A stretch of 64,000 bases of DNA from Nectonema munidae (GCA_030549495.1 JAUIRK010000862.1:1-64000), one strand, 5' to 3'. Counted from the first letter of the stretch, positions 26,491 to 38,653 are shown. Notes: a model not told the origin generated them from the letters alone. A program made the numbers and translations.

Positions 26491-26719
26491 GAAGCAAATT
26501 TTTTAAGCTACTAGAAGAGTTAGATTTCGCTAGAAATCATTTAACACGGTGTCTTCTCTTCTGTGTGTAAAAAGATACAGTCCGAGTTTTAATCCTACTT
26601 GTGCTAAGGGGAGAGAAGAGCGTAAAACGCCCCTTAACTTAAAATTTAAGTGTACACAATTGGCTGAATTATTATATCCCTTCAAATTTTGTGACTTTTT
26701 CCAAAATTGTTAGCCCGCA

Positions 26720-27490
26720 TCTTTTTGCACCTTTTTTAATGGTAAATGAAAAATTAATATTTTCCAAAAAAATTAGACATTATGTGTATTTAATCTTATA
26801 ACTTTGGGTCTATATTAGATACTTCTTTGAAAATTTATAATTATATATTTTTCAAAATCATGACTACTTTTTAGAAAATGTCAATCAAAATTTTTATTGA
26901 TGAGAAATATATCCAATAAAATATTCCTTCAAATTTTACATAAAATGTATGTTTTATACTAAATCGGCCATGCTTTTTTCATTTTTTGACTCAGTTTTTG
27001 CATTTAGATTTTGAAAATAAATATAAGTGTCAATTAAATTTGCGGTTTAAGTCTGAAAACGATCTCCAAAAATATTCTCTTTAATTTTAAAGTAAATATT
27101 TTTTATAAGAAATAAACCACGCTAGTTTCATTTCTGAACTTAGTTTTCGCATTAAAAGGTTTTAAAATATTTTCAAGTGTCAATCAAATGTGCGGTTTAT
27201 GTCTAAGGTCTACAGAAATATTTTTGAAATATAAATAAAGAATCTGTTTTTATACCAAAATGAAGATGCTGGTTTTATTTTTGGACTCAATTTTTTCATT
27301 TAGGTTTTGAAAATATCTGAAAGCTTCACTCAAATTTACGGTTTATGTCTAAAAACTCTCCCTAAAATATTTTCAAATTTTAATAAAATATCTGTTTTTT
27401 TACCAAAACAACTGTTTATTTTATTTCTCTACCTCATTTGGTCTAATAGGGTTAACAAATATCTGGAAGTGTCATTTGAATTAGTAATAT
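26720..27490. repeat. tandem array, ~147-bp unit, about 5 diverged copies
   Basis: The block containing gtgtcaatyaaatktgcgg followed by tttatgtctaa recurs near 26876, 27026, 27173, 27320 and 27467, giving spacings of 147-150 bp. Copies are 70-80% alike by eye. No coding potential. It lies between the two halves of what looks like one LINE relic. Confidence 0.75.
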
Positions 27491-28489
27491 ATGCCAGAAA
27501 ATCAGTGATGTAAAATAAAAAAAAAGTGGTTTATATTAGTTATATAGTAAAAATACAAATTTTTAAATATATTTTAGCTATTAGCAATATATTTTACTTT
27601 CTTCAATCATGATCAGTATGAGATATTTATTTTAAAAAAAGAAAAGAAAACGCACTATAAAAACTTTTGAAGATTATTATGAAAGAAGGAAGCAGTATGA
27701 AACAAATTGAAAAGAGAACGTGTGATCGGAATTTTAGAAAATAAGTATGCATCTTGACTAAATGGAAGATCTACCATGTTACAATGATCTAGGAAGTGTC
27801 TAATATTAGGTGCCTCAAAAAGGATTTTGACCGTGAAAAAGAAGTTCCTTTTTTGCAAATGTAAAATATTTAAATCTATAGCTTATCAGCTAGGATTACT
27901 ATTATCATTTAACTAAAATGGATAGGAAATCTGAAAATATAGAATAGGTCAAAGTTTATCAAAACTGTCACGGATTCCAATATGTGAAGATTTAGTCACT
28001 ATCAAGATGATTTTAAATTAAATTGAATTTGTCCATCTTTTTCCTTTTGCGTGAAGAAGAGAGTCTTTTAGATGAAGAAGGTGGATAACTTTTTGTAATT
28101 GTTCATTGAACATCATAAATGTTTTCATTAGAAAAAAAACTTTTGAACTGGGATTGGTTGACAAATTATTCAGGCTGAATATCTGTTCACATCACATGAT
28201 AATATAATACAAGATACTGATATAAAAAAGCCCAAGATTACCAAGAAGATTCTTTAATCAGAATGCTTTGAGAGCGGTTAAAATATGTTCAAAATAAGTT
28301 TTTTCGAATAGATATTGTAGAAAATAAATTTGGACGAGATACCTAATTTACTGAGAAATGAAATATTTTGAGTGAATTAAACACCAAAAGTTGATTTATT
28401 AAATAAATTAAGAAAATAATTAGCAGAGAAATACTTCAAGTTGAATTTATTTTAGAGTTTATATATTTGACATTGATTGTCAGGTTTAA
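27491..28489. other. AT-rich spacer
   Basis: The minus-strand frame at 27655-27858 (67 codons) is unrecognised and has no clear splice context. Nothing else is seen. Confidence 0.4.
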
Positions 28490-29120
28490 TGGTGTTTTTT
28501 GAAACGTTTAATTGATTTTCATAAAAAAGTGCATCATCACTAGATTGGGCATATTTGAAAATGGTATATATGTGGAAAGAACTTTTTACAAGTATTTCAA
28601 TAAAAATTTAATTTTGTCACAAGCTTTCATATATAAATCAATTTTTTGACAGGTTTACTTGATTTTTATAAATATGAACATAACCACTAAATTCTATATA
28701 CTTGAAAATGGCTATATATATATAAAGAACTTTTTATAAGAATAAAAATTTTAATTTTTACAAATGTTTTTACATTTTGACAGGTTTGATTGATTTTCAT
28801 AAAAAATGAATATCACCAGTAAAGACAGCGTACTTGAAAATGGGTGCATATGTATAAAAAACTTTATAAAATTACTTAGATGAAAAGTTTCTTTTTTGAG
28901 ATGAGCTGTCATATGTAAATCAATTTTTTGACAGATTTGATTGATTTTCATAAAAATGTATAACACCACTGAATTCATCATACTTGAAAATGGGTATATA
29001 TGTGTAAAAAACTTTATAATTATTTGCATAAAAATTTCTTTTTGAGATGAGCTGTCACATTTAAATCAATTTTTAACAGGTTTGATAAAAAATGGACATC
29101 ACTGAATTCAGCATAGTTGA
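28490..29120. repeat. second tandem array, ~131-151-bp unit, about 5 copies
   Basis: Landmarks caggtttgattgattttcat and acttgaaaatgggtatatat recur near 28511, 28658, 28789, 28940 and 29091. The sequence is unrelated to the 26720-27490 array although the period is similar. Confidence 0.78.
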
Positions 29121-29189
29121 AATTTATATATCACATTGAAAACATTTGTAAAAATTTATTTATATCTGAAAAAAATTGATCGCACAAAT

Positions 29190-29450
29190 TTAGGCCAGCA
29201 CTAATAGGGTGAAGGGAAAAATATGTAGTGTTTGTAGAAACCTTTCATGACATGGTTTTGAAACATGGACCATAAGGTCATTAGAGGAAGGTATTTTCAG
29301 AAGAGCTGAAAGAAGCATGTTAAGGAAAATGTGTGGAGTGAAGTTGGGTAATAAATTAAAGACTGAACAACTCATGAAAAGGTTTGGGCTGAAAAATACA
29401 TTTCTTGAAACTGTGAAGCAGGAAAATTTAAATCTTAAGGAAGGACGATA
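29190..29450 (+). pseudogene. LINE relic, C-terminal domain (endonuclease-RT type)
   Basis: The plus strand reads 'HGFETWTI' and then 'RRAERSMLRKMCGVKL', followed by 'EQLMKRFGLKN' and 'LETVKQEN'. This closely parallels the ORF at 63025-63813, which has 'YGSECWVMKK', 'LQTTEMRMIRMMCGK' and 'LRKKIGIEYIEVHLEENRLRW'. It is the segment expected after the zinc finger at 26302-26490, on the same strand. Stops are present and the C-terminal 'WxGHVxR' part is decayed. Confidence 0.72.
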
Positions 29451-30926
29451 ATGTAAGTATAAAACGAACTTGAAAGTTTGAAGTTGAAAGCGTTCGAAGT
29501 GAAGGAAGGACCTAACTAAATTAGACTAGAAATCGATTATGAAGAAAGATTTCATTAAAGTTGGTTCGAAGATGCGGGACAAAGAACCAAGTGGAAGTTT
29601 AATCCGACACTCTTCAAGTCCTAAAGATGGAGGATTAGTGATAGACAACTTCTTTGATAGTTTTAAATTCAATATCAAGTAAGATATTTAACTTGATTAA
29701 AATATTTAGGAAGCGAGTGGGCAATTGACCTGTCCAAACAATATATAATAGACAACAATATCATTAGTACAAAGACAATCGCGCCAATAGCCTCTCTTTT
29801 CCAGTAGTACATTTTGCCAGTCGCTCATTTTCCAACTTTTTTATAAAAAAAAGTTTTTTTATTCGTACTTTTTAAATTTTGGAGGGAAAAATATAAAAAA
29901 AATATACATAGAATACATTTTCATTGTTTGAGAGATCTTTTAATATTTGCCATCAATGAAATGAAAATGAATTTTGACGAAACTTTTGTAACAGTAAAAC
30001 ACAAAAATGCGATGTAATTGTATAATGTATACTTTTACTTGCTTAAGATTATTCTTTGAAAATGGTATTTAAATTTTCTCTAACTAACCATGAAAAATCA
30101 GTTACATTATATTTGAGAGGTGGGTGTCATGAAAATTTTGCCATGGGGCTCTAATGAATTGTGGCCCTGGGGTGCCCACACACGAATGTGAGTGCTCTGT
30201 AATGCCCATACAATGATGGGTCAGATAGTTGGGTATTTTAAACGACCTAATTAAGGACAATTAATTATTATTGAGGTATATATTTTATAAAATGTGTTTT
30301 AGATTTTCCAATACTGAAAGATACCGCAGTGGCGAAATACCTTGGAATTGGCGTGACAATTTTTGCAGTTATATTGGCATTCAAGTTGCTTATATATATA
30401 TTTTTTTAAAATAAAGCATCTTTTTAATTTTTTTTGAGGGATTGAAATTTTTTTGAAATATAGAGTGAAATACGGAATTATAAAAAGGAACTTTGTGTTT
30501 TTTGTTTTTTTCATATTTATGGTATTTGCACGCGTGAATGAACGTTTTCTTTCATTCCAAAATTTAATTCCAGGATAACAAAGGGATACATACAAACCTT
30601 TCAAAAGAGAAGAACCATAAAAATAAGAGAAATCCTGTTGAGATCCATTTATTTCATCTACTCAGTTACCCAAGTGTTCTTGATCCTGGACAATTAGACG
30701 AAGGACATTTGCCCTAAATGTAGTATAAACGTTTTCTTTCTAACGGTTCTTTTTAATAAATCTTCGCAATACGGACGATTAAGTCCTAGCATCTAATACA
30801 TGCCTATGGTACTTTACCCGATGGTCTAATTCTCGCTGAATGAAACAAAAAAATGAGAAATTTTCATTTCAGAAGATTTTCTTTGCATAACTCAAAAAAA
30901 AACAAACAGATTTGAAGGCATTTGCT
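29451..30926. other. spacer without recognised features
   Basis: No ORF with a recognisable domain. A patch near 30120-30200 is less AT-rich (tggccctggggtgcccacac). The minus-strand frame at 30299-30604 (101 codons) is lysine-rich, unrecognised and probably chance. Confidence 0.4.
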
Positions 30927-31479
30927 TTAACCCTTATCAGCTTACATAAAAACATGTCTTTCAAGAGCCCACATGACTGTGTAGTTTTTTCAAAATTTAG
31001 CAACAAAACATGTAAAAATCGATATAAAAAAATTAGTAAGTATCAAAAAATATATATAATTACATTAAATTAATTAACAAAGTATTTTGTATAAACTTAC
31101 ATAAAAAAATGTCTTCGAAAGCTCACTTAACTACATAAGTAGTTTTTTGGAATGTACCAACAAACATGAAAACACTGATTTAGAACACAAAGTAAATACA
31201 CAAAAAATATAATTGCAAGATTTCTTAACCTTTTTATAGATTCGCACCTTATTGATTTTAATCTTAAACTCACACGCCTGCTTAACTACATATGTAGTTT
31301 TTTGACTAATATTTTTGAAATAAGAATGCAAATTTTGTTTTCTTCGTGATAAGGGCTTCTTCTGATATATCAACTTCAACTTTTCAAGTTTGACATTTTT
31401 GGTGTTTCTTAATGTACACATATGAACATTCAAAATTGTGTTTTCTACATATGTAGTTTAGTAGGCTGATAAGGGTTAT
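30927..31479. mobile_element. non-autonomous piggyBac-like element, ~545 bp
   Basis: The left end is TTAA followed by cccttatcagcttac; the right end is gtaggctgataaggg followed by ttat. This is a 15-bp inverted pair with one mismatch and a TTAA-type target, one copy mutated. The interior holds several related sub-repeats around the palindrome ctacatatgtag and cttaactacat. The 100-codon minus-strand frame inside it is a product of the repeats. A different family from the cgtctgc MITEs. Confidence 0.75.
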
Positions 31480-33107
31480 TAATGAAATACACTGTTGACT
31501 TCAATGAGAACATTTTTCATCTCACCAGCTATGGTTTTTAAGCCTCAGCGATGAATAACTACGCACTGGGTATCATTTACATCTAGAGATTTACAAGAGT
31601 CTGAAAACTGGAACGACAACAAAAAATGTCAGAGTGCCGTCAGTAAACACTACAATGAGATGTTCCAACGTAACCATGTGCAGTAAAAAATTGTCCACTC
31701 TGTCAAATACTTCCCTTGAAGTTTGTAGCATTGTAATGTTAATATGCAAATATATATTTTTAAGAATCATAACTCAATCTCCTACATTTTATAACACTTT
31801 CAAGCTTCAATGTACGCTCACACACACATATGCACATACCCATATTAGGACATACAACATATGCACATACAAACATATTAGGACCTTCGCTTTACAGACT
31901 GTTCCCTTATAACGCTGTTTACAGACTCTATGCATTTTTTACACCAATTTTATTTGAATTTTTTCATGGCTTTTTTTAGCTAGAAATTCTTAACTTGTTT
32001 TCTATAGTAGAGTTTTAAGTTGAATCAATTATTTAGAATTTTGGAATTAATTGAAAATTAAGTTATTTCAGAAATAAATTAACGCCATCTATATAAACCC
32101 ATTTTATCAAATCCAATTTATAGAAGTTCTTTATTATAAATAATCTTTATCTGAAAAACAGCAAAAATATTTCATCATCAAACTTTTCAAATTTAGTAAA
32201 ACAAAATTATAGAAAAAAAAATTAGTTTAAAACAGTAAATTCTATATTGTAGAGTTAAATTTTTTTAGACTGTATTAAACTGACCGTATTAAAGAAGTGT
32301 CCGCTATAGAGAGGTGACCGTTTATGGGCCAAAGTTAAAAGCTATACAACAGCTAGAAAAAATCTCTAATGTGAAGATCAAAGATACATCCTACCTACGA
32401 GTTCAATAATAAAGTGTGGCTTGATAGAAAGATATGCTTCAGCTTTTCAAACACGCTATAGAATATGGATAATATTTAGATGAAAATAATTAAAGAAAAA
32501 AAATTAAAAAAAAATATTTTATTCATTTGGAATGAGTAAAAAATATATCTATGAGATGATAAATAAATAAATAAAAAGTCAAAAAGACAAGATGCCAAAA
32601 TAAATGCAAAAATGGACGAGAATCTTAGTAAAAAAACAGACAACAACGTTATATATAAATATTGGTATATTGCACGGTATTATTGCCAAATGAAAGTGAA
32701 TTGCACGTTTAAATCGAAAAGACCAACAAAGTTCATGAAGAGCATTGAAACAAATCGCATTTCTACCGAGAAAAAAGAACAGGATGGAGAGAAGTTGATT
32801 GAAAGATAAAAGCATCTTTGGATTCGTCAAGCAAACTTCTAAACTTTTGATTCTGGCAGCTCCACTAAGTGCTTGAACATCCTTTTATTTGAGTCAGTGA
32901 AGGATATCTAAAAATTCATAAACCTCATAAGACTAAAAAAGTGCTTTGCAAGGAGTTAATTATCCTCTACAGCACGAAACACAAGGGGGATGGCCAGAAT
33001 GCCGACCTTGGGATAAATTCATCCAGCCCGTCGATGATCTTTATATTATTGCATATAAGAGAAATAAAATTTCTTTGTAAATGTATATTATGGTCTTCAC
33101 TAATAAT
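31480..33107. other. spacer; possible pogo-like end near 32280-32320
   Basis: At 32280-32320 the minus strand reads acctctctatagcggacac, the style of pogo/Tigger-like termini; no partner end was found. The frames at 32579-32830 (both strands) and 32941-33126 have no recognised domain. The last contains a GC-richer patch at 32990-33040 that could be a small minus-strand exon, but its acceptor is poor. Confidence 0.35.
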
Positions 33108-34312
33108 CAGGGCGAGGAAAAATTGACCCAAACAATTGGAAAAAAATGACTTTTACTCAGAGAAAAAATTGACTTTATTGACTTTTTAAAGTTTCATTGA
33201 ATTGAACAACTATGAACACTTTAGAGAAATTATTGAAAATTATTTCAAAGAATCCATGACTTTGTAATACAACATCATATAATTAATGACATTTTCTGAT
33301 TTAAAATTCGATCATTTTCTAGTAGTTTTATCAGTTTAGAAAAAGATCTTTCTACTTCTAAAGTTAAAACTTGACAATTTTGTAATTTGGGATAAGTACT
33401 GCAAGAGACTTCAGAGTTTTCCATATTCATGATTTTATTTTATTCGAATCCATTTTGAAGATAACTTTTAACGCCACATTCGTCTTAAATGAAATAATTT
33501 TGGAACAAGTAAAGGCATCTTCAACTGAAAAAGTCTCTATTTTGACCTTTTCCGACTAAATCAATGAATCGTGAATATTCTCTAATTATTGTTAGCAAGT
33601 TTTGACACAGATTTTCTTTTTTTAACAATTTCTTGATATTTGGCAATAAAATTTCATCATCTTCATCATTAATTTATTCATTGCTGGAAGATTTTAATGA
33701 AAATATTTTGCTGCTTGCCACCAATTTGTCATATTTCGTTACAATAGGAACTGAAGTGTTGCCGATAGGTTTGAAAAGAGAACGTCTTTTTTTATTACTA
33801 ATTTTGAATGATTTAATGCCGGTAATCTACAATTTTGCAGGATAACTTAACTTTTAAGGTAACTTGTGTAAAAGATGTGAAAAACATGCATTGATAAAAA
33901 AGTTTGGGAATAAAATTCCATAACTTCTGTCGCGGATATATCGTATGTAACCGCGTTTGTCAGCAAAAAAAAATTGGTCTTACAAAAAACTTCTTCATGT
34001 TTAACCTCAGTCAGACAAACATTACAGTAAAGCTTTTTATTAGATGAAAAAAGCCCAACTATTGTGGAAGTGTTGATATAAAGAAGAAATCTTGTATGTA
34101 TCGCTTATAACAATTTTAGGCACATTGAATTAAAAAGTGTTAAATATAAAAATTGACTTTATTGACCTAAACTCGAAAAATTGACTTTGATTGACTTAAA
34201 AATTTGAAATAATTCAAAAATTTTTAGAATAAACAAGTAAAGATCTTCTTCAAAGAGTTTTTGCTAAACGGAAATAAAAATTGACTTTATTGACTTTTAC
34301 TCGCCCTGCTTA
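33108..34312 (-). mobile_element. decayed hAT element with TIRs
   Basis: The left end is cagggcgagg and the right end, on the minus strand, is cagggcgagtaaaagtc: a hAT-style inverted pair. The flanks ctaataat and cttataac fit an 8-bp target duplication with two changes. On the minus strand about 33290-33420 the broken frame contains 'EVERSFSKL', the hAT C-terminal dimerisation signature, followed by 'KLLENDRILNQ'. Many stops and frame changes make it inactive. The plus-strand frame at 33633-33845 is a shadow. Confidence 0.72.
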
Positions 34313-35435
34313 TAACCAATATGGTCTTCACTTAGTTATAAACAAACCAATCTATTTTTAACCATATAAGAATTTTGGCTCCTAATTCTTCATTTTAATT
34401 TTCTCCTTCACTATCTTAGCGTTTGCGCTTGGATCATGACAATAATTTCATCTAGCTACTCTTTATTTAACTAGTATACCAAAAATCAATGCAATAATCT
34501 AAAATTTTTGAGAGTTAAAATTTGCTCGCCCTCCGAGATTTAAAACGCGTGCACGTCCTGCTATGTATGCTTAGAAGTTTATTCAACTTTGAAAATAATC
34601 TTTCAACACAGGTTGAAAATGTAGGTAGTTTTGGAAATGAAAAAATTCTATGGATGATATTTGGAAAAGAAAGAAAAAATTTGAGAAAAATAAATTCGTC
34701 TTTGAAAAACTTTATTTTTTATTTTTTTTTTTGACTTTATTTAGACAAAAACTTCACAAAAAATTGACTTAACAAATTTGGTTCACAAAATTAGTGAAAT
34801 GAAGAGAAAAATCAAACCCGTTTTTGTCAACCTTGATAATATTTTCTTCTCTGCTATGCAATCTTTTTAACACAAACCGACTCTCCAAATCATGGTGTGA
34901 AAGGCGCAGAGAAAAAAAGTGAAATAAGAGAACCAGGGTAAAAAGATTTCCCTTATGAATATAAAATATAGTTGTTGAAAGAATGCAGAAATCTTTTAAA
35001 AACATACAAAACTTTGTTTTTCATTTAAATGATGTCTTTTAAAAAATAATTAGGAAATTTAATTAGAATGGAAGAAAATTGTAAAAAATTAAGATGTTGA
35101 TTTGAGTTTCGTTCAAAAATTAACTATTTTGAATTTTAGAACTATCAATTTACCAATTAAAATATCGGACTTCATATCAAAGTGTGAAGTTAGTGATACT
35201 GTGGTTATGGGAGGCTCAGAATGCAAAAAAAACTCATAGTTGCAAAAAACCTACGTATTTAACAAAAACACGGGTTAGGGTTAGGACAATAAATTATAGT
35301 GATAGATGATATAAATTCATGAAATGATGTTTGACTTTAATGTCAAAGTTTCATATTTATATGTTTATATATTATCAAATACAAAATACTACAAAAAGGT
35401 TTTCAAACAAAAAAATGTTAAAAATATTGTTAAAG
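34313..35435. other. AT-rich spacer with a short interstitial telomere-like patch
   Basis: At about 35272-35285 the plus strand reads ggttagggttagg, two TTAGGG units: too short to be a telomere, perhaps a repair scar or chance. The minus-strand frame at 34769-35005 includes a charged stretch (SREENIIKVDKNG) flanked by weak splice-like sites; it is unrecognised. Confidence 0.4.
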
Positions 35436-35627
35436 CTAAAAAAACTGTTGAAAAATTATTATTTTAGAAAAATTTAAAAACAGGTGCATTTTCACCTGTT
35501 TTGTTGTTTTATCGGTCGAAAGATGCTTTCCTGAGCTGTTCCAAATGTGTGAGAATTTAGAAAAAGATCTTTCAAAATCAGTAATTGAACAAGGAGTAGT
35601 TAATAATAATAATAATTTATACTCCAA
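35436..35627 (-). pseudogene. hAT transposase C-terminal fragment
   Basis: The 63-codon minus-strand frame contains 'TTPCSITDFERSFSKF', the hAT 'xPxSxxxxERxFSxL' dimerisation motif. It is probably a second relic of the family at 33108-34312. No TIRs were identified around it. Confidence 0.65.
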
Positions 35628-36911
35628 GTTATAAAACCCTCTGGCACTAAAGGGTTTTGCTGTGTTCTATTATTATCGACATAAAGCCACCATTTTGTTA
35701 GATTTTTTTTATTACCAAAGAAAGATTTTTTATTTTGTTTTTAAAGTTTTTCCAATTTTTTTCAAAGAATTACAAAAAATAGGCAAAAAACTCGTAATAC
35801 TTTCAGAAAAAAAGACCTGGTTTCATTCGATTGGGCAAAAGTATCAACCCTGATCTTACGCCATAAGACAATTCTTGAAAAATCTTGAATGGTAGCACTG
35901 AAAAAACAAATTACAATTTGATCAAGTGCACTCAACTCGTCTCCAGCAACAAAAATAATTAAAAAGCTTCTTTTACAGAACTTGTGAATACTATTATACT
36001 AAAGTTGTTAACTGTTTACTCTTTTGATGATTACATTCTTCTTGAGTTTACTCAAAGATCAGTATTTTTTAATAAGTGCTTAAGAAGATGTTTAATACAT
36101 TTAATGCGCTAATATTTAGCCAGAGAATGTGACATATTGATTACCAAATACACCAAGATTTTTGTATCGAAAAAAGTAAATAAATGATACAAATATTTCG
36201 TATATATTCAAATATTTTTTATGTACATATTGGAAAATATTTATTTATACCAGAGAAGGATCAGCTTCATTATTTGACGAATTTCAAAAGGCTGTTTTTA
36301 CGCGATTTTTATAAGATTTCAAATGTTCAAAGTACATACTTGTCTTTCAAATCTCTTCTTTTATATCTTATTTATATTTTCAATACAAATTTTCATGCTT
36401 CATTTCTCTACATTTAAAGGAATTCTTATGCTTTTCGGCGTTTTTATGTTAAAAGGGGCGCTTTTTTGACACAACAGAGATAAAATTGAATTTATACTTA
36501 AAAAAAGTCGCTTGAATAGAAAATAGATTATTATTATTATTATAATAGTATAACTGAATGTCATTTAATGCGTATAGTATACTCCAATAATGTAAAAAGC
36601 AATTTTAAACAACAAAGGCTCCCCCTAATTAAAACATTATATGGGTGAAGGATGTTGAAGTTGAGTTCTTAATCTCATATCGAGGAAATTTAGGACGCCA
36701 CTATCATAGTGAAAGAAATTTTTTGTTCGCAAAGGTGCCACTAATCTTGACACAAACTTTCCTTTTGACAGAAAAAAAGCATCTAGAGTCTAGACATACA
36801 TGCATGCATACTAAAATATTTAAATCCCCAAATGAGCGGTATAGCCAATGGTGCTACGATTATACTAAAGAAGGAAGTAGAACTTGCGATATAGGAAAGC
36901 AAAAAACTTAC
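35628..36911. other. downstream part of the host-gene region; no exon recognised
   Basis: The exon ending at 36912 has a strong donor, so at least one more minus-strand exon should lie at lower coordinates, but I could not identify it. Plus-strand frames at 36184-36417 and 36645-36923 (77 and 92 codons) have no recognised domain; the second overlaps the exon donor on the other strand. Confidence 0.4.
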
Positions 36912-37043
36912 GTAAGAGTCTAAACTTTGTTCGTAGTTAGGCTTGGTGCGTGAGGTGCTCGCAACATTTCGGGGCGGAGAAGGACTGTACGACGGCTTAC
37001 GATGATACGCACTGAGATCAATCGTTTCCAGTTGCGCGTCTTT
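36912..37043 (-). CDS. mucin-like membrane protein, exon 6: cytoplasmic tail
   Basis: This GC-richer minus-strand stretch begins after a strong acceptor (cctctcttctctttag) and ends at a consensus donor (gtaagt). It is 132 bp, exactly 44 codons in phase 0, which fits the phase-0 end of the transmembrane exon at 38040-38263. The peptide (KDAQLETIDLSAYHR at its start) is polar, rich in Ser, Pro, Tyr and basic residues, and has no hydrophobic segment. That suits a cytoplasmic tail; the tyrosines could serve in sorting or signalling (inference). It is the last exon I can place. The intron up to 38039 contains a hAT MITE at 37543-37874. Confidence 0.68.
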
Positions 37044-37542
37044 CTAAAGAGAAGAGAGGACAGATGAGGGTACTACGTCAACACGTAGATGGACAGAATG
37101 GTAAAATAGCCAGGTACTAATCAACTAGCAAACTAATTAAATCATCTCATCATGCCGCCTCTTTCACTTTTTGGGGGCCATAATTTGCACGACTAATCAT
37201 CCACTTTCTTTTTCAATGCAATTGTATTTATTTTAAGCAGACTATTATTATTATTTGGTACATCGATGTCACACATGATCCACAAAGAGTTAAATGCGAA
37301 AGATGATTTCTTCATTTTAAGCTAGAAGTCTGCTTTTTCTGGGATCAAGCGAAATAACTGATTAGCCAGCCAACTTACTAACATATGTGATCAAACTATC
37401 AGCTAATACACAAAATAAGCTAACAATAAATAATGAAGTAAAACTAAGGAATGGACAAAATAATTAACAAAATCAACTAATTTAGGAACTATCTATCTAC
37501 CAACCTATAACTAATTAAAAAGTAGCTAAAGTTGATTTAAAT

Positions 37543-37874
37543 CAATGGTTCCTAAAACAGGCCCTACGTTTTCTCAACCTCTTGTTTTGCGGCCCGCATA
37601 GCAAAGTTGCAGATAAATCAGGCCAGCAATATCATACCAAAACTGTCATGATTTTGCAAAAATGGTGTAAAGTAGTTTTAATTATATTATCTGTTCTTAA
37701 ATTTTATGTACACACCACGCGTACACCAAGTGTCAGGTTTAGAGAGGGTGCAATCACCCATCCTCTTTTTTGAGTACATCAATGTATAGCATTTTTTGTT
37801 TTGTTGCGGCCTCCGAAAGTGAAATGTTGGTTCTTAATTTGGCCCTTCGTTAAAAAAAAGGTTGAGAATCACTG
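37543..37874. mobile_element. hAT MITE with perfect 8-bp target duplication
   Basis: The element starts caatggttcctaaa and ends ggttgagaatcactg, which is a cagtgattctcaacc terminus on the minus strand. It is flanked by identical ATTTAAAT at 37535-37542 and 37875-37882. The interior has gcggcccgc and ggcctccgaaag subterminal motifs seen in many hAT elements. No transposase remains. It sits in an intron of the minus-strand host gene. Confidence 0.88.
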
Positions 37875-38039
37875 ATTTAAATGATTAACAAAATAAACTA
37901 AATGCCTACCTATCTTATTAAGGAACAAATTAATTAAATACGCTAAACAATTAACTCTGTAGCTAATGATTGCTCTTGGATATAATGTCCTTTGATAAGT
38001 AAATATAGTGGGCATTGAATCTATAAAAAATGTTGATAC

Positions 38040-38263
38040 CTTGTGGGTTGTAGATTTATCGAATCGATAGGAAGCAGAGGCGCCATTGTTGAACGGGGGA
38101 TACCTCGGGTAGAGAGCAACGAACAAGACAACGAGAAGAAAGAACACACCCAGACTGATAGTGATGACGAACCAAGGACGCATGTAGAATGGGTGCTGGT
38201 AGTGGTGGTAGGCACTCGCTTCGTGACTCCCTTCTGGAGAAGTCGCATTAGATCCTTCCAAAA
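38040..38263 (-). CDS. mucin-like membrane protein, exon 5: transmembrane segment
   Basis: The exon follows the acceptor ttcatcttttttcag and ends at the donor aag|gtatca. After two phase bases it encodes 74 residues. It opens with LEGSNATSPEGSHEAS (one N-x-S/T site), continues through a His/Tyr-rich juxtamembrane part, and then has a clear membrane helix at residues about 31-51 (WFVITISLGVFFLLVVLFV). A short basic and polar stretch ends in STTHK. With Ser/Thr-rich exons upstream and a polar exon downstream, a single-pass type I topology is likely. Its entry phase does not match the end of the 40616-42208 exon directly, so a small exon in between is expected; 39966-40012 would fit. Confidence 0.75.
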
Positions 38264-38383
38264 CTGAAAAAAGATGAATGCGTTACCTTTAGTTCGTGAA
38301 TAAAATTTACTAATCAAAAAAAAGGAAATAATAATATATTGATAACATTGGTAGAAATGATCAAATCATTTAATTTTGTTAAA

Positions 38384-38524
38384 GGTACCAAAGGATGTTT
38401 TCATCGAAAAGGCACAATTGCACCGCTTTTATCGAACTATGAAGAAAGTAGGCTTCATGCGGGATCGAACCCAAGACCTTGAGTTATCGAAACCCAGTAT
38501 CTAACCAACCTTACTCACGCCTCC
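38384..38524 (-). mobile_element. SINE family A, full copy with 14-bp target duplication
   Basis: On the minus strand the element begins ggaggcgtgagtaagg, has an A-box-like ggttggttaga and a B box gggttcgatccc, then a body with ataaaagcggtgcaattgtg. It is flanked by TTAATTTTGTTAAA at 38370-38383 and 38525-38538, a target duplication typical of LINE-mediated insertion. It does not fold as a tRNA (the acceptor ends do not pair), so it is a SINE and not a tRNA gene. It lies in the host-gene intron. Confidence 0.88.
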
Positions 38525-38653
38525 TTAATTTTGTTAAAATGGGCCTTCTTTCTATGTGTAATAATAAAACTCACTCGTGGGTATGCGAAACGGAAATGTC
38601 AGCAAAGGAATAGAAAGAGAGAAGTAGAGTTAAAGAACAAAGAGAAGGGGGTT

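Noticed and set aside
35272-35285. Telomeric repeat
   Set aside because: Only about two TTAGGG units; too short to mean a telomere or fusion point.
38021-38317. Alternative minus-strand and plus-strand frames over the transmembrane exon
   Set aside because: They are shadows; only one frame gives a membrane helix and joins in phase with the tail exon.
38458-38524. A tRNA gene on the minus strand
   Set aside because: A and B boxes are present, but the acceptor arms do not pair and the copy has a SINE body and a 14-bp target duplication.
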